Positions 46,169 through 54,928 of a stretch of 64,000 nucleotides of DNA are shown one piece after another. Source of the stretch: Pseudoluteimonas sp044226035 (GTDB taxonomy: Bacteria; Pseudomonadota; Gammaproteobacteria; Xanthomonadales; Xanthomonadaceae); contig JBGAHT010000001.1 in NCBI GenBank assembly GCA_044226035.1, positions 25,294 through 89,293 of the forward strand, given 5' to 3'. The translations under genes and the position numbers were made by a program. Positions within the stretch are counted from its first letter, which is position 1. Every line of letters begins with the position of its first letter. The notes under the pieces were generated by a model. The model saw nothing but the letters and a program-made list of their open reading frames with translations, ran no database searches and had not been told where the DNA came from.

Positions 46169-49100
46169 GGCAACGTCCCTTCGGAATCGGGCATCGGATG
46201 GACGGGAACGCCGGCTTCGCGGCGCTTGAGCACGTAATACAGCAACGGGATCACCACCAGCGTGAGGATGGTGCTGACCAGGATGCCGAAGATCAGCGAG
46301 ATCGCCAATCCGTTGAAGATCGGGTCGTCGAGGATGAAGAACGCGCCCAGCATCGCCGCGACGCCGGTGAGGACGATGGGCTTGGCGCGCACCGCGCAGG
46401 CATCGATCACCGCATCGACCAGCGGCACGCCGCGCGCGGTTTCCCGCTGGATGAAGTCCACCAGCAGGATGGAATTGCGCACGATGATGCCGGCCAGCGC
46501 GATCATGCCGATCATGCTGGTGGCGGTGAATTGCGCGTGCAGCAGCGCGTGGCCCGGCATGACGCCGATCACGGTCAGCGGGATCGGCGCCATGATCACC
46601 AGCGGCACCAGGTAGCTGCGGAACTGGGCGACGACCAGCAGGTAGATCAGCACCATGCCGGCGGCGTAGGCGATGCCCATGTCGCGGAAGGTCTCGTAGG
46701 TGATCTGCCACTCGCCGTCCCATTTCACCGCGTAATGGCCGGTGTCCTTCGGCTGGGCGATGAAGGCCTGCTGCAAGGACTGACCGTCGACCTTCGCGTC
46801 GCGCAGCTTCGAGACGATGGAGAACATGCCGTACAGCGGACTGTCCAGTTTCCCCGCCTCGTCGGCGGTGACGTAGGCGACCGGCAGGCCGTCCTTGTGG
46901 TAGCGGGCGCCGTCCCACGGACTGCGTTCCACGCGCACCAACTCCGAGACCGGCACCAGTTGACCCTGGTTGCCGCGCAGCTTGAGCGAGAGCAGCGTGG
47001 CGAGCGAGGACTGGTCGCCGGCGGGCAGGCGCAGCCGCACCGGGCGCGGATATTTCGACGCGCCGTCCTCGACGTAGGTCGCGTCGGTTCCGGACACCGC
47101 CATCGCGATCGCGTCGGCCACGGAGGACTGCGCGACGCCGAGCCGCGCCGCGCGCACGCGATCGAGCACGATGGTCTCGCGCGGGGCGTCGGCCTCGACG
47201 CTGGTGTCGATGTCGACGATGCCCTCGGTCTTCGCGAACCGGTCCTTCGCCAGGTCGAGGGCGATCCGGCGTTGCCCGGCGTAATCCGGGCCGTAGACCT
47301 CGGCCACCAGCGGCGACAGCACCGGCGGGCCGGGCGGCACTTCCACCACCTTCACCGAGGCGTGGTAGCGGCGGCCGATGGCCGCGAGCGCGGGGCGCAT
47401 GGCGCGCGCGATCTCGTGGCTCTGGCGCTTGCGTTCGTGCTTGTCGACCAGGTTCACCTGCAGGTCGCCGACATTGCCGCCGCTGCGCAGGAAGTACTGC
47501 CGCACCAGGCCGTTGAAGTTGATCGGCGCGGCGGTGCCGGCGTAGCCCTCGTAATCGAGCACCTCGGGGATGCCGTCCACTTCGGCCGCGAGTTCCGACA
47601 GCAGCGCGTTGGTGCGTTCCAGCGTGCTGCCCTCGGGCATGTCGACCACGACCTGCACTTCCGACTTGTTGTCGAACGGAAGCATCTTCAGCACCACCAG
47701 CCTGAACACCGCCAGCGAGGCCGCCAACGCCACCAGCAGCCCCATCGCCGCGAACAGCAGGCTGCGCTTGCGGCCCGCGCGCTCGCCGAGCAGGAACGGC
47801 GACATCGCCTTCCGGAACAACCGGTGCAGGCGGCCATGTTCCCGCTCTTCCCGCGCCTCGGCCTTGCCGCCGTGGCGGCGCAGCAGCTTCAGCGACAGCC
47901 ACGGCGTGACGACGAGCGCGATCAGCAGCGACAGCAGCATGCCGACCGAGGCGTTGATCGGGATCGGGCGCATGTACGGGCCCATCAGCCCGGACACGAA
48001 GGCCATCGGCATCAGCGCCGCGATCACGGTGAAGGTGGCGAGGATGGTCGGCCCGCCGACTTCGTCCACCGCTGGCGGGATCGCCTCGCGCAGCCCCTTG
48101 CCGCCCATGGCCATGTGCCGGTGGATGTTCTCCACCACCACGATGGCATCGTCGACGAGGATGCCGATCGAGAAGATCAGCGCGAACAGCGACACGCGGT
48201 TGAGGGTGAAGCCCATGACGTGCGATGCGAACAGCGTCACCGCCAGCGTCAGCACCACCGCGCTGCCGACCACGACGGCCTCGCGCCAGCCCAGCGCGAA
48301 CAGCACCAGCAGCACCACCGAGGCGGTGGCGAAGGCCAGTTTGTGGATCAGCTTCCCCGCCTTGTCGGCGGCGGTCCGGCCGTAGTCGCGGGTGACCGTG
48401 GCGTGCACGCCGTCGGGGATCAGTTCGCCCTGCAACTGCGCGAGGCGCTGGCGCACGGCGGTGGTGATGGCGGAGGCGTTGCTGCCGGGTTTCTTGGCGA
48501 TGGCGATCGTCAGCGCCGGGGCGATGCCGGACCTCGGCCCGGTTCGCCCGGCCGGCGCGCCGAACCAGACATAGCTCGAGGCCAGGTCGCCGCGCGGTTC
48601 GACCTTCGCCACGTCGGACAGCAGCAGCGGCTTGCCGCCGTCGCTGCCGATCACCAGCGAGGCGACGTCGTCGGCCGAAGCCAGGAAACGGCCCGCGGTC
48701 ACCGGCACCGCACCGTCGGGACCGATGCGTTCGCCGGCCTGGTGGACCACGTTCGCGGCCCGCAGCGCCTGCACCAGGTCGCCGGGCGCGAGATCGTAGG
48801 CGGCGAGCTTGGCGGCGTCGAGCGTGACCAGCACGGTGCGATCCGGTGCGCCGATGGTGTAGATGTCGCGGGTGCCGGGAATGCGCTTGAGTTCGGCCTC
48901 CAGCGTATGCGCCACTTCGGCCAGCCGGGTGGCGTCGGTGGCCGGTTCGTCGCTCCACAGCGTCACCGCCATCACCGGCACGTCGTCGATGCCCTTGGGC
49001 TTGACCACGGGCGTGCCCACGCCCACGCCGCGCGGCAGCCAGTCCTGGTTGGAGAACACCTGGTTGTACAGGCGCACCAGGGCCGGCTGCCGCTGCACGC

Positions 49101-49425
49101 CGACCTGGTACTCCACCGTCAGCACGGCCATGCCGGGGCGGCTGATCGAATAGACGTGCTTGACGCCTTCGATTTCCGACAGCTTCTGCTCCAGCGGGGT
49201 GGCCACGAGCTGCTCGACGTCGCGCGCGCTGGCGCCGTCGAACGGGACGATGACGTTGGCCATCGTCACGTCGATCTGCGGTTCCTCCTCGCGCGGGGTG
49301 ATCGCCACCGCGAGCAGGCCCAGCAACAGGCCCATGACCGCCAGGATCGGCGTCAGCGGATTGGCCTGGAACGCTGCCGCCAGCCGCCCGGAAACGCCGA
49401 GCCGCGCGGATCCGGGCTCAGCCAT
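46165..49425 (-). CDS. RND pump subunit inside the sulfide operon
   Basis: 1086 residues from ATG 49425 (MAEPGSARLG). AcrB-superfamily: N-terminal ANPLTPILAVMGLLLGLLAVAITP, duplicated porter domains with GVKHVYSISRPGMAVLTV, TM4 proton relay FSIGILVDDAIVVVENIHRHM and C-terminal IGMIALAGIIVRNSILLVDF. Overlaps the adaptor (8 bp) and the next gene (4 bp), so it is an integral member of the operon. This lineage is not the same as the pump at 26426. Its cargo is unknown; sulfide, thiols or metals are guesses from context only. Confidence 0.93.
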   Translation of the reverse strand: MAEPGSARLGVSGRLAAAFQANPLTPILAVMGLLLGLLAVAITPREEEPQIDVTMANVIVPFDGASARDVEQLVATPLEQKLSEIEGVKHVYSISRPGMAVLTVEYQVGVQRQPALVRLYNQVFSNQDWLPRGVGVGTPVVKPKGIDDVPVMAVTLWSDEPATDATRLAEVAHTLEAELKRIPGTRDIYTIGAPDRTVLVTLDAAKLAAYDLAPGDLVQALRAANVVHQAGERIGPDGAVPVTAGRFLASADDVASLVIGSDGGKPLLLSDVAKVEPRGDLASSYVWFGAPAGRTGPRSGIAPALTIAIAKKPGSNASAITTAVRQRLAQLQGELIPDGVHATVTRDYGRTAADKAGKLIHKLAFATASVVLLVLFALGWREAVVVGSAVVLTLAVTLFASHVMGFTLNRVSLFALIFSIGILVDDAIVVVENIHRHMAMGGKGLREAIPPAVDEVGGPTILATFTVIAALMPMAFVSGLMGPYMRPIPINASVGMLLSLLIALVVTPWLSLKLLRRHGGKAEAREEREHGRLHRLFRKAMSPFLLGERAGRKRSLLFAAMGLLVALAASLAVFRLVVLKMLPFDNKSEVQVVVDMPEGSTLERTNALLSELAAEVDGIPEVLDYEGYAGTAAPINFNGLVRQYFLRSGGNVGDLQVNLVDKHERKRQSHEIARAMRPALAAIGRRYHASVKVVEVPPGPPVLSPLVAEVYGPDYAGQRRIALDLAKDRFAKTEGIVDIDTSVEADAPRETIVLDRVRAARLGVAQSSVADAIAMAVSGTDATYVEDGASKYPRPVRLRLPAGDQSSLATLLSLKLRGNQGQLVPVSELVRVERSPWDGARYHKDGLPVAYVTADEAGKLDSPLYGMFSIVSKLRDAKVDGQSLQQAFIAQPKDTGHYAVKWDGEWQITYETFRDMGIAYAAGMVLIYLLVVAQFRSYLVPLVIMAPIPLTVIGVMPGHALLHAQFTATSMIGMIALAGIIVRNSILLVDFIQRETARGVPLVDAVIDACAVRAKPIVLTGVAAMLGAFFILDDPIFNGLAISLIFGILVSTILTLVVIPLLYYVLKRREAGVPVHPMPDSEGTLP

Positions 49426-50494
49426 GATCGCCTTCGGCCGCCTTGCGCTGCGCTTCCAGCGCCTGCAGCGCCGCGACCGGATCGCGCGCCACCGCATCGC
49501 CCGGTTGCAGGCCGCTGATCACTTCCACCTGGTCGCCGATGCGCGAGCCCAGCCGCAACTGGCGCAGCAGCAGCCGTTCGCCCTGCTTCACGTAGACGCC
49601 GCTGAGTTCGCCGCGCTGCGCCACCGCCGACGCGGGAATGCGCAACGGCGCCGCATCGCCTTCCGGCGCATCGGCGGCGAACACCACCTTCGCGGTGGTG
49701 CCCGGCGCCAACGGCGGATCCAGCGTCGGCAACGACACGCGCACGTTGACGCTGTGGCTGGCCGCGTCCGCAACCGGGAACACCACGACTTCGGCCGGCG
49801 CCACCCCGCGCCCGTCGGGCAATCGCACTTGCGCCCGCGGATCGCGGCGGATCGCATCGGCCGCGGTCTGCGGCACCGCCACTTCGATGCGCAACGCGCC
49901 GGGCGCATAGACGCCCATCAGCGCCTGTCCCGGGGCCACGGTTTCCCCCGCTTCCACGTCGCGGCGCGACACCACGCCGTCGAATGGCGCGCGCACCAGG
50001 GTGTAGCCGGCCTGTTGCGCGGCCTGCGCGACACCGGCGCGCGCGGCATCGCGCACGGCGACGGCGGCATCGCGCGCGGCCCGGGCCTGGTCGAGTTGCA
50101 GCTTCGACACGAACTGCCCGCCCGCCAGCGCGGCGTAGCGGCGATACGTCTGTTCCGCTTCCGCCGCGGATGCCTCGGCCGCGCGCAACTGCGCGCGCGC
50201 CGCGTTCGCGCCGGCATCCTGCTCCACCGCGGTGATCCGCAGCAGCACCTCGCCGCGCTTCACCCGGTCGTTGACGTCCACCTCCACGGCGGTGACGCGG
50301 CCTGCGGTCTGCGCCGCGAGATCGGCGCGTTGCACCGCTTCCACCACCCCGTCCCAGCCGCGGCTGGGCCCGCCGTTCGCGGCCACGACGCGGAACGTGT
50401 CCACGCCCGCCAGCGGCGGGGGTTCGGCCGCATCGCCGCCGCCGCAGGCGGCAAGCGACAGCGCGAGCGACACGGGCAGCCATGCGTGTTTCAC
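49418..50494 (-). CDS. RND periplasmic adaptor (sulfide operon)
   Basis: 358 residues from GTG 50494, sharing GTGA with the stop of the DUF2892 gene. Lipoprotein signal with lipobox LAAC-GGG. Coiled-coil hairpin (about 100-160), lipoyl segments VDVNDRVKRGEVLLRI and RAPFDGVVSRRDVEAGETVAPGQ, then beta-barrel and C-terminal LRLGSRIGDQVEVISGLQPGD. Typical membrane-fusion partner for the RND pump that follows with an 8-bp overlap. Confidence 0.92.
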   Translation of the reverse strand: MKHAWLPVSLALSLAACGGGDAAEPPPLAGVDTFRVVAANGGPSRGWDGVVEAVQRADLAAQTAGRVTAVEVDVNDRVKRGEVLLRITAVEQDAGANAARAQLRAAEASAAEAEQTYRRYAALAGGQFVSKLQLDQARAARDAAVAVRDAARAGVAQAAQQAGYTLVRAPFDGVVSRRDVEAGETVAPGQALMGVYAPGALRIEVAVPQTAADAIRRDPRAQVRLPDGRGVAPAEVVVFPVADAASHSVNVRVSLPTLDPPLAPGTTAKVVFAADAPEGDAAPLRIPASAVAQRGELSGVYVKQGERLLLRQLRLGSRIGDQVEVISGLQPGDAVARDPVAALQALEAQRKAAEGDHG

Positions 50495-50694
50495 TTGAGC
50501 GCGTTTCCCTCGGGAACGCCCAGCTTGCGCAGGACGATGGCCGCGGGACAGAAGCCGGTGACGCTGGACTGGAGCAGGTTGAAGCCGACGAAGGCGGTGA
50601 GCCACAGCCACAGCGGCGAGACGAAATGCGCCAGCGCGAGGCTGATCAGCACCATGCAACCGGCGAAGGCCATCACCGCGCGATCGATGTTCAT
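50491..50694 (-). CDS. DUF2892 (YgaP-type) membrane protein
   Basis: 67 residues: two transmembrane segments (AVMAFAGCMVLISLALAHF and LWLWLTAFVGFNLLQSSV), then the family ending GFCPAAIVLRKLG. In YgaP this module anchors a rhodanese in the membrane; here it is separate from rhodanese (52126) but in the same regulon. Good ribosome site (aggag) before ATG 50694. Cys in CPAA may take part in persulfide transfer, which is an inference. Confidence 0.88.
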   Translation of the reverse strand: MNIDRAVMAFAGCMVLISLALAHFVSPLWLWLTAFVGFNLLQSSVTGFCPAAIVLRKLGVPEGNALK

Positions 50695-50737
50695 TGCAGG
50701 ACTCCTGGAAGGGTCGGGGCGAATCGGGTTGCGCGGC

Positions 50738-52033
50738 TCAGCCGGACGGCGCGCGCTCGGCGTCCTTGAGGCGCTCGATGCCGAGCAGGCCGAGGATGTA
50801 CTTTTCGTAGATCGGCTCGCTGGTGCCGTTGCGCATCTTGTAGAGGAAGTATTTTTCGAAGCCGATCTTGGCCAGGTGCACCCACTTGCCGATCCTGGTC
50901 CAGGTGACGTTGCGCGGCGGGATCTGCGGCAGCGCGACGAAGGCCGCGCCGGTGTCGCCCATGTCGGCGAGGCAGACCGCGTTCCACGTGCCCTGGTGAT
51001 CCGGCGCCTCGCCCCGCAGCTCGGCCTGGATGTTGCGGACGATGGTGGTGACCATCGACTCGATCATGAAACCGGTCTTGGGCGCGCCGGTCGGCACCGG
51101 GGTGGCTTCCACCGGCGGGATCGCCACGCATACGCCGGCGGAGAAGATCTTCGGGAACCTGGGGCTGCGCTGGTGCTTGTCCACGATCACGAAGCCGCGC
51201 GGGTTGCACAGGCCCTCGACCGCCGCCACCGCATCCACGCCCTTGAACGCCGGCAGCAGCATCGCGAACTTGAACGGCAGCGCGTGCTGTTCGGTCGGCT
51301 GGCCCCTGGCGTCGTGCTCGACCACGGTCATCTCGCCGTCGCGCACCTCGCCCACCTTGCTGTTGACGATCCACTTGATGTGGCGCTGGCGCAGCTCGGC
51401 CTCCATCAGCCCCCTGGAATCGCCGACGCCGCCCAGGCCCATGTGGCCGACGTAGGGTTCGCTGGACACGAAGGTCATCGGCACCTTGTCGCGCAACTTG
51501 CGCTTGCGCAGGTCCGCGTCGACGATCATCGCGAACTCGTAGGCCGGGCCGAAGCAGCTCGCGCCCTGCACCGCGCCGATCACGACCGGACCCGGATCCC
51601 GCAGGAATTCCCGGTAGGCGTCCCACGCGCGCTGCGCGTGCGCGGTGGTGCACACCGACTGGGTATGGCCGTTTTCCGGGCCGGTGCCGGGCACTTCCTC
51701 GAACGCCAGCTTCGGGCCGGTGCAGATCAGCAGGTAGTCGTAGGGAATCGCGCTGCCGTCGCCGGCAACGACCGTATCGGCCGCCGCATCGATCCGCGCG
51801 ACCCCGCTGCCATTGAAGGCGATGCCGTGCCTGCCGACGTAGTCGGCCACCGGCAAGGTGATGTCGTCCTGGCTGCGCCAACCCACGGCCAGCCATGGAT
51901 TGGAAGGGGTGAAGCCGAACCGCCCGCCCACGCCGACCAGCGTGATGTCGTGTCCCTTGCCCAGCGTCCCGCGCAACTCGTAGGCGGCGCTCATGCCGCC
52001 CAGTCCCGCGCCCATCACCACGATCCTGGCCAT
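50738..52033 (-). CDS. sqr: Sulfide:quinone reductase (SQR)
   Basis: 431 residues counted from ATG 52033, which follows ggaggggcgg; an ATG at 52057 is in frame but lacks such a site. FAD-binding VVMGAGLGGMSAAYEL, second Rossmann LLICTGPKLAFE, C-terminal membrane-facing helices YLLGLL-like. Cysteines at 128 (QSVCTT), 160 (GASCFGP) and 354 (NAVCLADMG) match the positions known in Acidithiobacillus SQR (128, 160, 356), the three used for sulfide oxidation. It oxidises sulfide to persulfide/polysulfide and passes electrons to quinone. First gene of the five-gene minus-strand operon. Confidence 0.93.
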   Translation of the reverse strand: MARIVVMGAGLGGMSAAYELRGTLGKGHDITLVGVGGRFGFTPSNPWLAVGWRSQDDITLPVADYVGRHGIAFNGSGVARIDAAADTVVAGDGSAIPYDYLLICTGPKLAFEEVPGTGPENGHTQSVCTTAHAQRAWDAYREFLRDPGPVVIGAVQGASCFGPAYEFAMIVDADLRKRKLRDKVPMTFVSSEPYVGHMGLGGVGDSRGLMEAELRQRHIKWIVNSKVGEVRDGEMTVVEHDARGQPTEQHALPFKFAMLLPAFKGVDAVAAVEGLCNPRGFVIVDKHQRSPRFPKIFSAGVCVAIPPVEATPVPTGAPKTGFMIESMVTTIVRNIQAELRGEAPDHQGTWNAVCLADMGDTGAAFVALPQIPPRNVTWTRIGKWVHLAKIGFEKYFLYKMRNGTSEPIYEKYILGLLGIERLKDAERAPSG

Positions 52034-52066
52034 TTCCGCCCCTCCCGCGTCCGACATGCCCGGCAG

Positions 52067-52103
52067 TGGACTTAATATTAGATATGCCTTATATTAGTGT
52101 CAA
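52067..52103. promoter_or_regulatory. Overlapping divergent promoters with an inverted-repeat operator
   Basis: Minus strand: -35 TTGACA (52103-52098), 17-bp spacer, -10 TAATAT (52080-52075), toward sqr. Plus strand: -35-like TGGACT (52067-52072), 17-bp spacer, -10 TATATT (52090-52095), toward rhodanese. Both -10 boxes lie in the perfect inverted repeat TAATAT (52073-52078) / ATATTA (52091-52096). The AT-rich island stands out from the GC-rich surroundings. It is a natural binding site for the ArsR-type repressor encoded at 52523. Confidence 0.75.
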
Positions 52104-52125
52104 CTGATATTTTTGGAGTGCCGCC

Positions 52126-52518
52126 ATGCCCCGCCCCTTCTCCGCTTCCGACCTCGTCGCCGAGGCGCGCGCCCAGATCCGCGAAGTGGCGCCCGCGGAA
52201 TTCGCCGCCGATCGGGGCGATGCGGTGCTGATCGATGTCAGGGAACCCGCCGAATTCGAGACCGGGCACATCCCCGGTTCCATCAACATCCCGCGCGGCG
52301 TGCTGGAGTTCCAGGTCGACGCGCATCCGGCGGTGGCCAACGTGGGCGACCCCGCGCTGTCGCACAAGGAGCGCCCGTTGGTGCTGGTCTGCCGCACCGG
52401 CGGCCGCGCGGCGCTGTCCGCGGCCAACCTCGAGCGCATGGGCTTCGTCGACGTGCGCTCGATTGCCGGCGGCGTCGCCGCCTGGGGCGAGGCGGGGTTG
52501 CCGCTGGTGGTACGTTAG
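52126..52518 (+). CDS. Rhodanese-domain sulfurtransferase
   Basis: 130 residues, single rhodanese domain: AVLIDVREPAEFETGHIPG, then SINIPRGVLEF, then the active loop VLVCRTGGRAAL with the persulfide Cys89, and the closing GGVAAWGEAGLP. Takes sulfane sulfur from persulfide donors to acceptors such as thiols or sulfite. Ribosome site ggag 8 bp before ATG 52126. First gene of the plus-strand operon. Confidence 0.94.
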   Translation: MPRPFSASDLVAEARAQIREVAPAEFAADRGDAVLIDVREPAEFETGHIPGSINIPRGVLEFQVDAHPAVANVGDPALSHKERPLVLVCRTGGRAALSAANLERMGFVDVRSIAGGVAAWGEAGLPLVVR

Positions 52519-52522
52519 CGGC

Positions 52523-52873
52523 ATGCCGCGCGCACGCACCAGGCCCGCCACGCCCGCCATCGATCCGGAAGCGATGCGCCTGCATGCCGCCGATGCGGCG
52601 CGCCTGATGAAGGTGCTGGCGAACGAAAAGCGGCTGATGCTGTTGTGCCTGCTTGTGGAAGGCGAAAGCTCGGTGGGCGAACTCAACGCGCGCGTGGACC
52701 TCAGCCAGTCGGCGTTGTCGCAACACCTCGCGGTGTTGCGCGAGGACGGCCTCGTCACCACCCGCCGCGAGGCGCAGACGATCTATTACATGGTCGCGCC
52801 CGGCCCCGCGCAGCGGATCATCTCGACCCTGCACGACATCTATTGCGGGCAAGGTCCGGCCCTGTGCAAATGA
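52523..52873 (+). CDS. bigR: ArsR-family sulfide-responsive repressor (BigR/SqrR type)
   Basis: 116 residues, 4 bp after rhodanese. Winged helix-turn-helix with MKVLANEKRLMLLCLL, VGELNARVDLSQSALSQHLAVLREDGLV and wing TTRREAQTIYYMV. Cysteines fall at 42 (LLCLL) and 108 (IYCGQ), the same numbers as the Cys42/Cys108 pair known to form the sulfide-sensing link in BigR of Xylella and relatives. Metal-site residues of ArsR/SmtB proper are not seen. Predicted to repress both operons through the inverted repeat at 52073-52096 and to release DNA when persulfides form. Confidence 0.9.
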   Translation: MPRARTRPATPAIDPEAMRLHAADAARLMKVLANEKRLMLLCLLVEGESSVGELNARVDLSQSALSQHLAVLREDGLVTTRREAQTIYYMVAPGPAQRIISTLHDIYCGQGPALCK

Positions 52874-53739
52874 GCGGCGTGCAGGTCGAACCGTTCTTCC
52901 ACGCCGACAGCAACACCTGGAGCTACGTGGTGCATGCGCCGGGCGCGAACGCGGCGGCGGTGATCGACCCGGTGCTGGAATTCGACGCGAAATCCGCGCG
53001 CACCTCGACCGCTTCGGCGCAGCGCCTGGTCGATTTCGCGCGCGAACGCGGGCTGGACGTGCGCTGGCTGCTGGAAACCCACGCCCACGCCGACCACCTC
53101 AGCGCGGCGCACTGGCTGAAATCGAACCACTGGCCGGACGCCACGCTCGCCATCGGCAGCGGCATCCGCGTGGTGCAGAAGACCTTCCGCCCGGTGTTCA
53201 ACCTCGGCGAGCATTTCCCGGTCGACGGTTCGCAATTCGACCGCCTGTTCGAGGACGGCGACCGATTCGAAATCGGTCCCCTCGCCGCGCGCGTGATCGC
53301 GGTGCCCGGCCATACCAGCGACAGCAACGCCTACCTGATCGGCGACGCGCTGTTCACCGGCGATTCGCTGTTCATGCCCGACGGCGGCAGCGCACGCTGC
53401 GATTTCCCCGGCGGCGACGCGGCCACGCTGTACCGTTCGATCCGCCGTCTGTTCGAACTGCCGGACGCAACGCGCGTGTTCGTCTGCCACGACTACGGCC
53501 CGGGCGGGCGCGAGGTCGCCTGCGAAACCACCATCGGCGAACAGAAGCGCGCCAACATCCACGTGCGCGACGGCATTTCCGAGGCCGAATTCGTGGCGAT
53601 GCGCGAGGCGCGCGACGCGACCCTGGCGATGCCGGCGCTGATCCTGCCGGCGGTGCAGGTGAACATCCGCGCCGGCGCATTGCCCGATGCCGAGGAGAAC
53701 GGCGTGCGCTACCTGAAACTGCCGGTCGATCGCCTGTGA
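52870..53739 (+). CDS. ETHE1-like persulfide dioxygenase (MBL fold)
   Basis: 289 residues, start overlapping the repressor stop as ATGA. Metallo-beta-lactamase fold: THAHADH (His71, His73, Asp75, His76), VPGHTSDS, FTGDSLF with the metal Asp, and VFVCHDYGPGG with a late His. The layout without an additional rhodanese or DUF442 domain is ETHE1/Blh-core type, an Fe(II) enzyme that oxidises glutathione persulfide to sulfite. It consumes the persulfide made by SQR. Cytoplasmic. Confidence 0.93.
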   Translation: MSGVQVEPFFHADSNTWSYVVHAPGANAAAVIDPVLEFDAKSARTSTASAQRLVDFARERGLDVRWLLETHAHADHLSAAHWLKSNHWPDATLAIGSGIRVVQKTFRPVFNLGEHFPVDGSQFDRLFEDGDRFEIGPLAARVIAVPGHTSDSNAYLIGDALFTGDSLFMPDGGSARCDFPGGDAATLYRSIRRLFELPDATRVFVCHDYGPGGREVACETTIGEQKRANIHVRDGISEAEFVAMREARDATLAMPALILPAVQVNIRAGALPDAEENGVRYLKLPVDRL

Positions 53740-54488
53740 CCGAGCACGCGGACCTGTTGCTCGCGGCGTTGCTGTTCGCCGTCGCGGTGCTGTATTCCTC
53801 GGTCGGACACGCCGGCGCCAGCGGCTACATCGCTTCGATGACCTTGCTCGGCTTCGCGCCGGAGCAGGTGCGCCCGACCGCGCTGGCGCTGAACCTGCTC
53901 GTCGGCGGCATCGGCCTCTTTCGCTGGTGGCGCGGCGGCCATGTGCGCTGGCGCAACGTGCTGCCGTTCGTGCTCGCGTCCGCGCCCGCCGCGTTCCTCT
54001 CCGCGCAAATCCGGCTGCCGAAGGAAAGCTGGTCGCTGCTGCTCGGCATCGTGCTGCTGGTCGCCGCCATCGGCGTGTTTCGCAACGCCACGCACGCGGA
54101 AAGCGAAGACGCGGCGACGCAGGGCCGCAAAGTGCCGTGGCCCGCGGGCCTGCTGGCCGGCGCGTCGATCGGCGTGCTCTCCGGGCTCACCGGTACCGGC
54201 GGCGCGATCTTCCTCACCCCGCTGCTGCTGTTCGCGCACTGGATGCCGACGCGCGAAGCCAGCGGGACTTCGGTCGCGTTCGTGTGGATCAATTCGCTGA
54301 CCGGCCTGGCCGGGCTGCTGCATTCGGGCCAGTCGTTGCCCACGATGCTGCCGCTGTGGCTGGGCGTGGTCGCGCTGGGCGCGTTGCTCGGCACCCAGCT
54401 CGGGCTGCAATGGCTGCCGGTGCGAGGCTTGCGTCGCGCGCTGGGCGTGGTGCTGCTGATCGCCGCGGCGAAACTCCTGTTCGCATGA
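53736..54488 (+). CDS. TauE/SafE-family sulfite exporter
   Basis: 250 residues from GTG 53736 (overlapping the dioxygenase stop by 4 bp). About eight transmembrane helices, with twofold family motifs SVGHAGASGYIASM near the N-terminus and LSGLTGTGGAIFLTPLLL in the second half. Predicted to export sulfite or another sulfonate, the end product of the dioxygenase. Last gene of the plus-strand operon. Confidence 0.91.
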   Translation: MTEHADLLLAALLFAVAVLYSSVGHAGASGYIASMTLLGFAPEQVRPTALALNLLVGGIGLFRWWRGGHVRWRNVLPFVLASAPAAFLSAQIRLPKESWSLLLGIVLLVAAIGVFRNATHAESEDAATQGRKVPWPAGLLAGASIGVLSGLTGTGGAIFLTPLLLFAHWMPTREASGTSVAFVWINSLTGLAGLLHSGQSLPTMLPLWLGVVALGALLGTQLGLQWLPVRGLRRALGVVLLIAAAKLLFA

Positions 54489-54519
54489 TCGGCGCAAATC
54501 TCCTGCAGGAACGAGCCCG

Positions 54520-54882
54520 ATGAGCGAAGCGAAGATGACGAAGCCGCAACCCTTCCCGCAGGGCAACGGCCTCGCCGTCTGCCACGCGCAGTTCGATTTC
54601 GTCGAAGGCGCGTCGCGCGAACTGCTGCTGCAGCGCTTCGGCATGCTGTGGGACAACGCGCTGGTCGGCGACGACGATCCGACGGCCAACGGCATGTTCG
54701 GCCACCCCCTTGCGCCCGAATACGGCGCGCCAAGCGGCAGCATCGTCGCCGGTTTCCGCCCGGAATTCCAGGCGAAGCTCGATCCCGGCGGCGTGCCCGT
54801 GAAGCTTACGGGTTTCGACCGCGATCTGGTCGGCACCGACGGTACGGCCCGCGCCGGCATCCGCGCCGTGGACCAGGCCTGA
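54520..54882 (+). CDS. Hypothetical protein
   Basis: 120 residues. No domain recognised; neutral, soluble, with a moderately repetitive Gly/Asp pattern (LVGDDDPTANGMFGHP, GPEFQAKLDPGG-like). It lies 31 bp after the sulfite exporter on the same strand and might be read with that operon, though its codon use gives no clue. No Cys apart from one near the start (AVCHAQF). Confidence 0.6.
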   Translation: MSEAKMTKPQPFPQGNGLAVCHAQFDFVEGASRELLLQRFGMLWDNALVGDDDPTANGMFGHPLAPEYGAPSGSIVAGFRPEFQAKLDPGGVPVKLTGFDRDLVGTDGTARAGIRAVDQA

Positions 54883-54928
54883 GCGGCGCCTTCGCGACGC
54901 ATCGACGCCATCGCGCGATACTCGCCGC

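Noticed and set aside
45584..48958. Long frame joining the DUF442 protein to an upstream 900-codon extension
   Set aside because: The extension is a shadow of the RND pump; a GTG start at 46168 with 4-bp overlap is the natural start.
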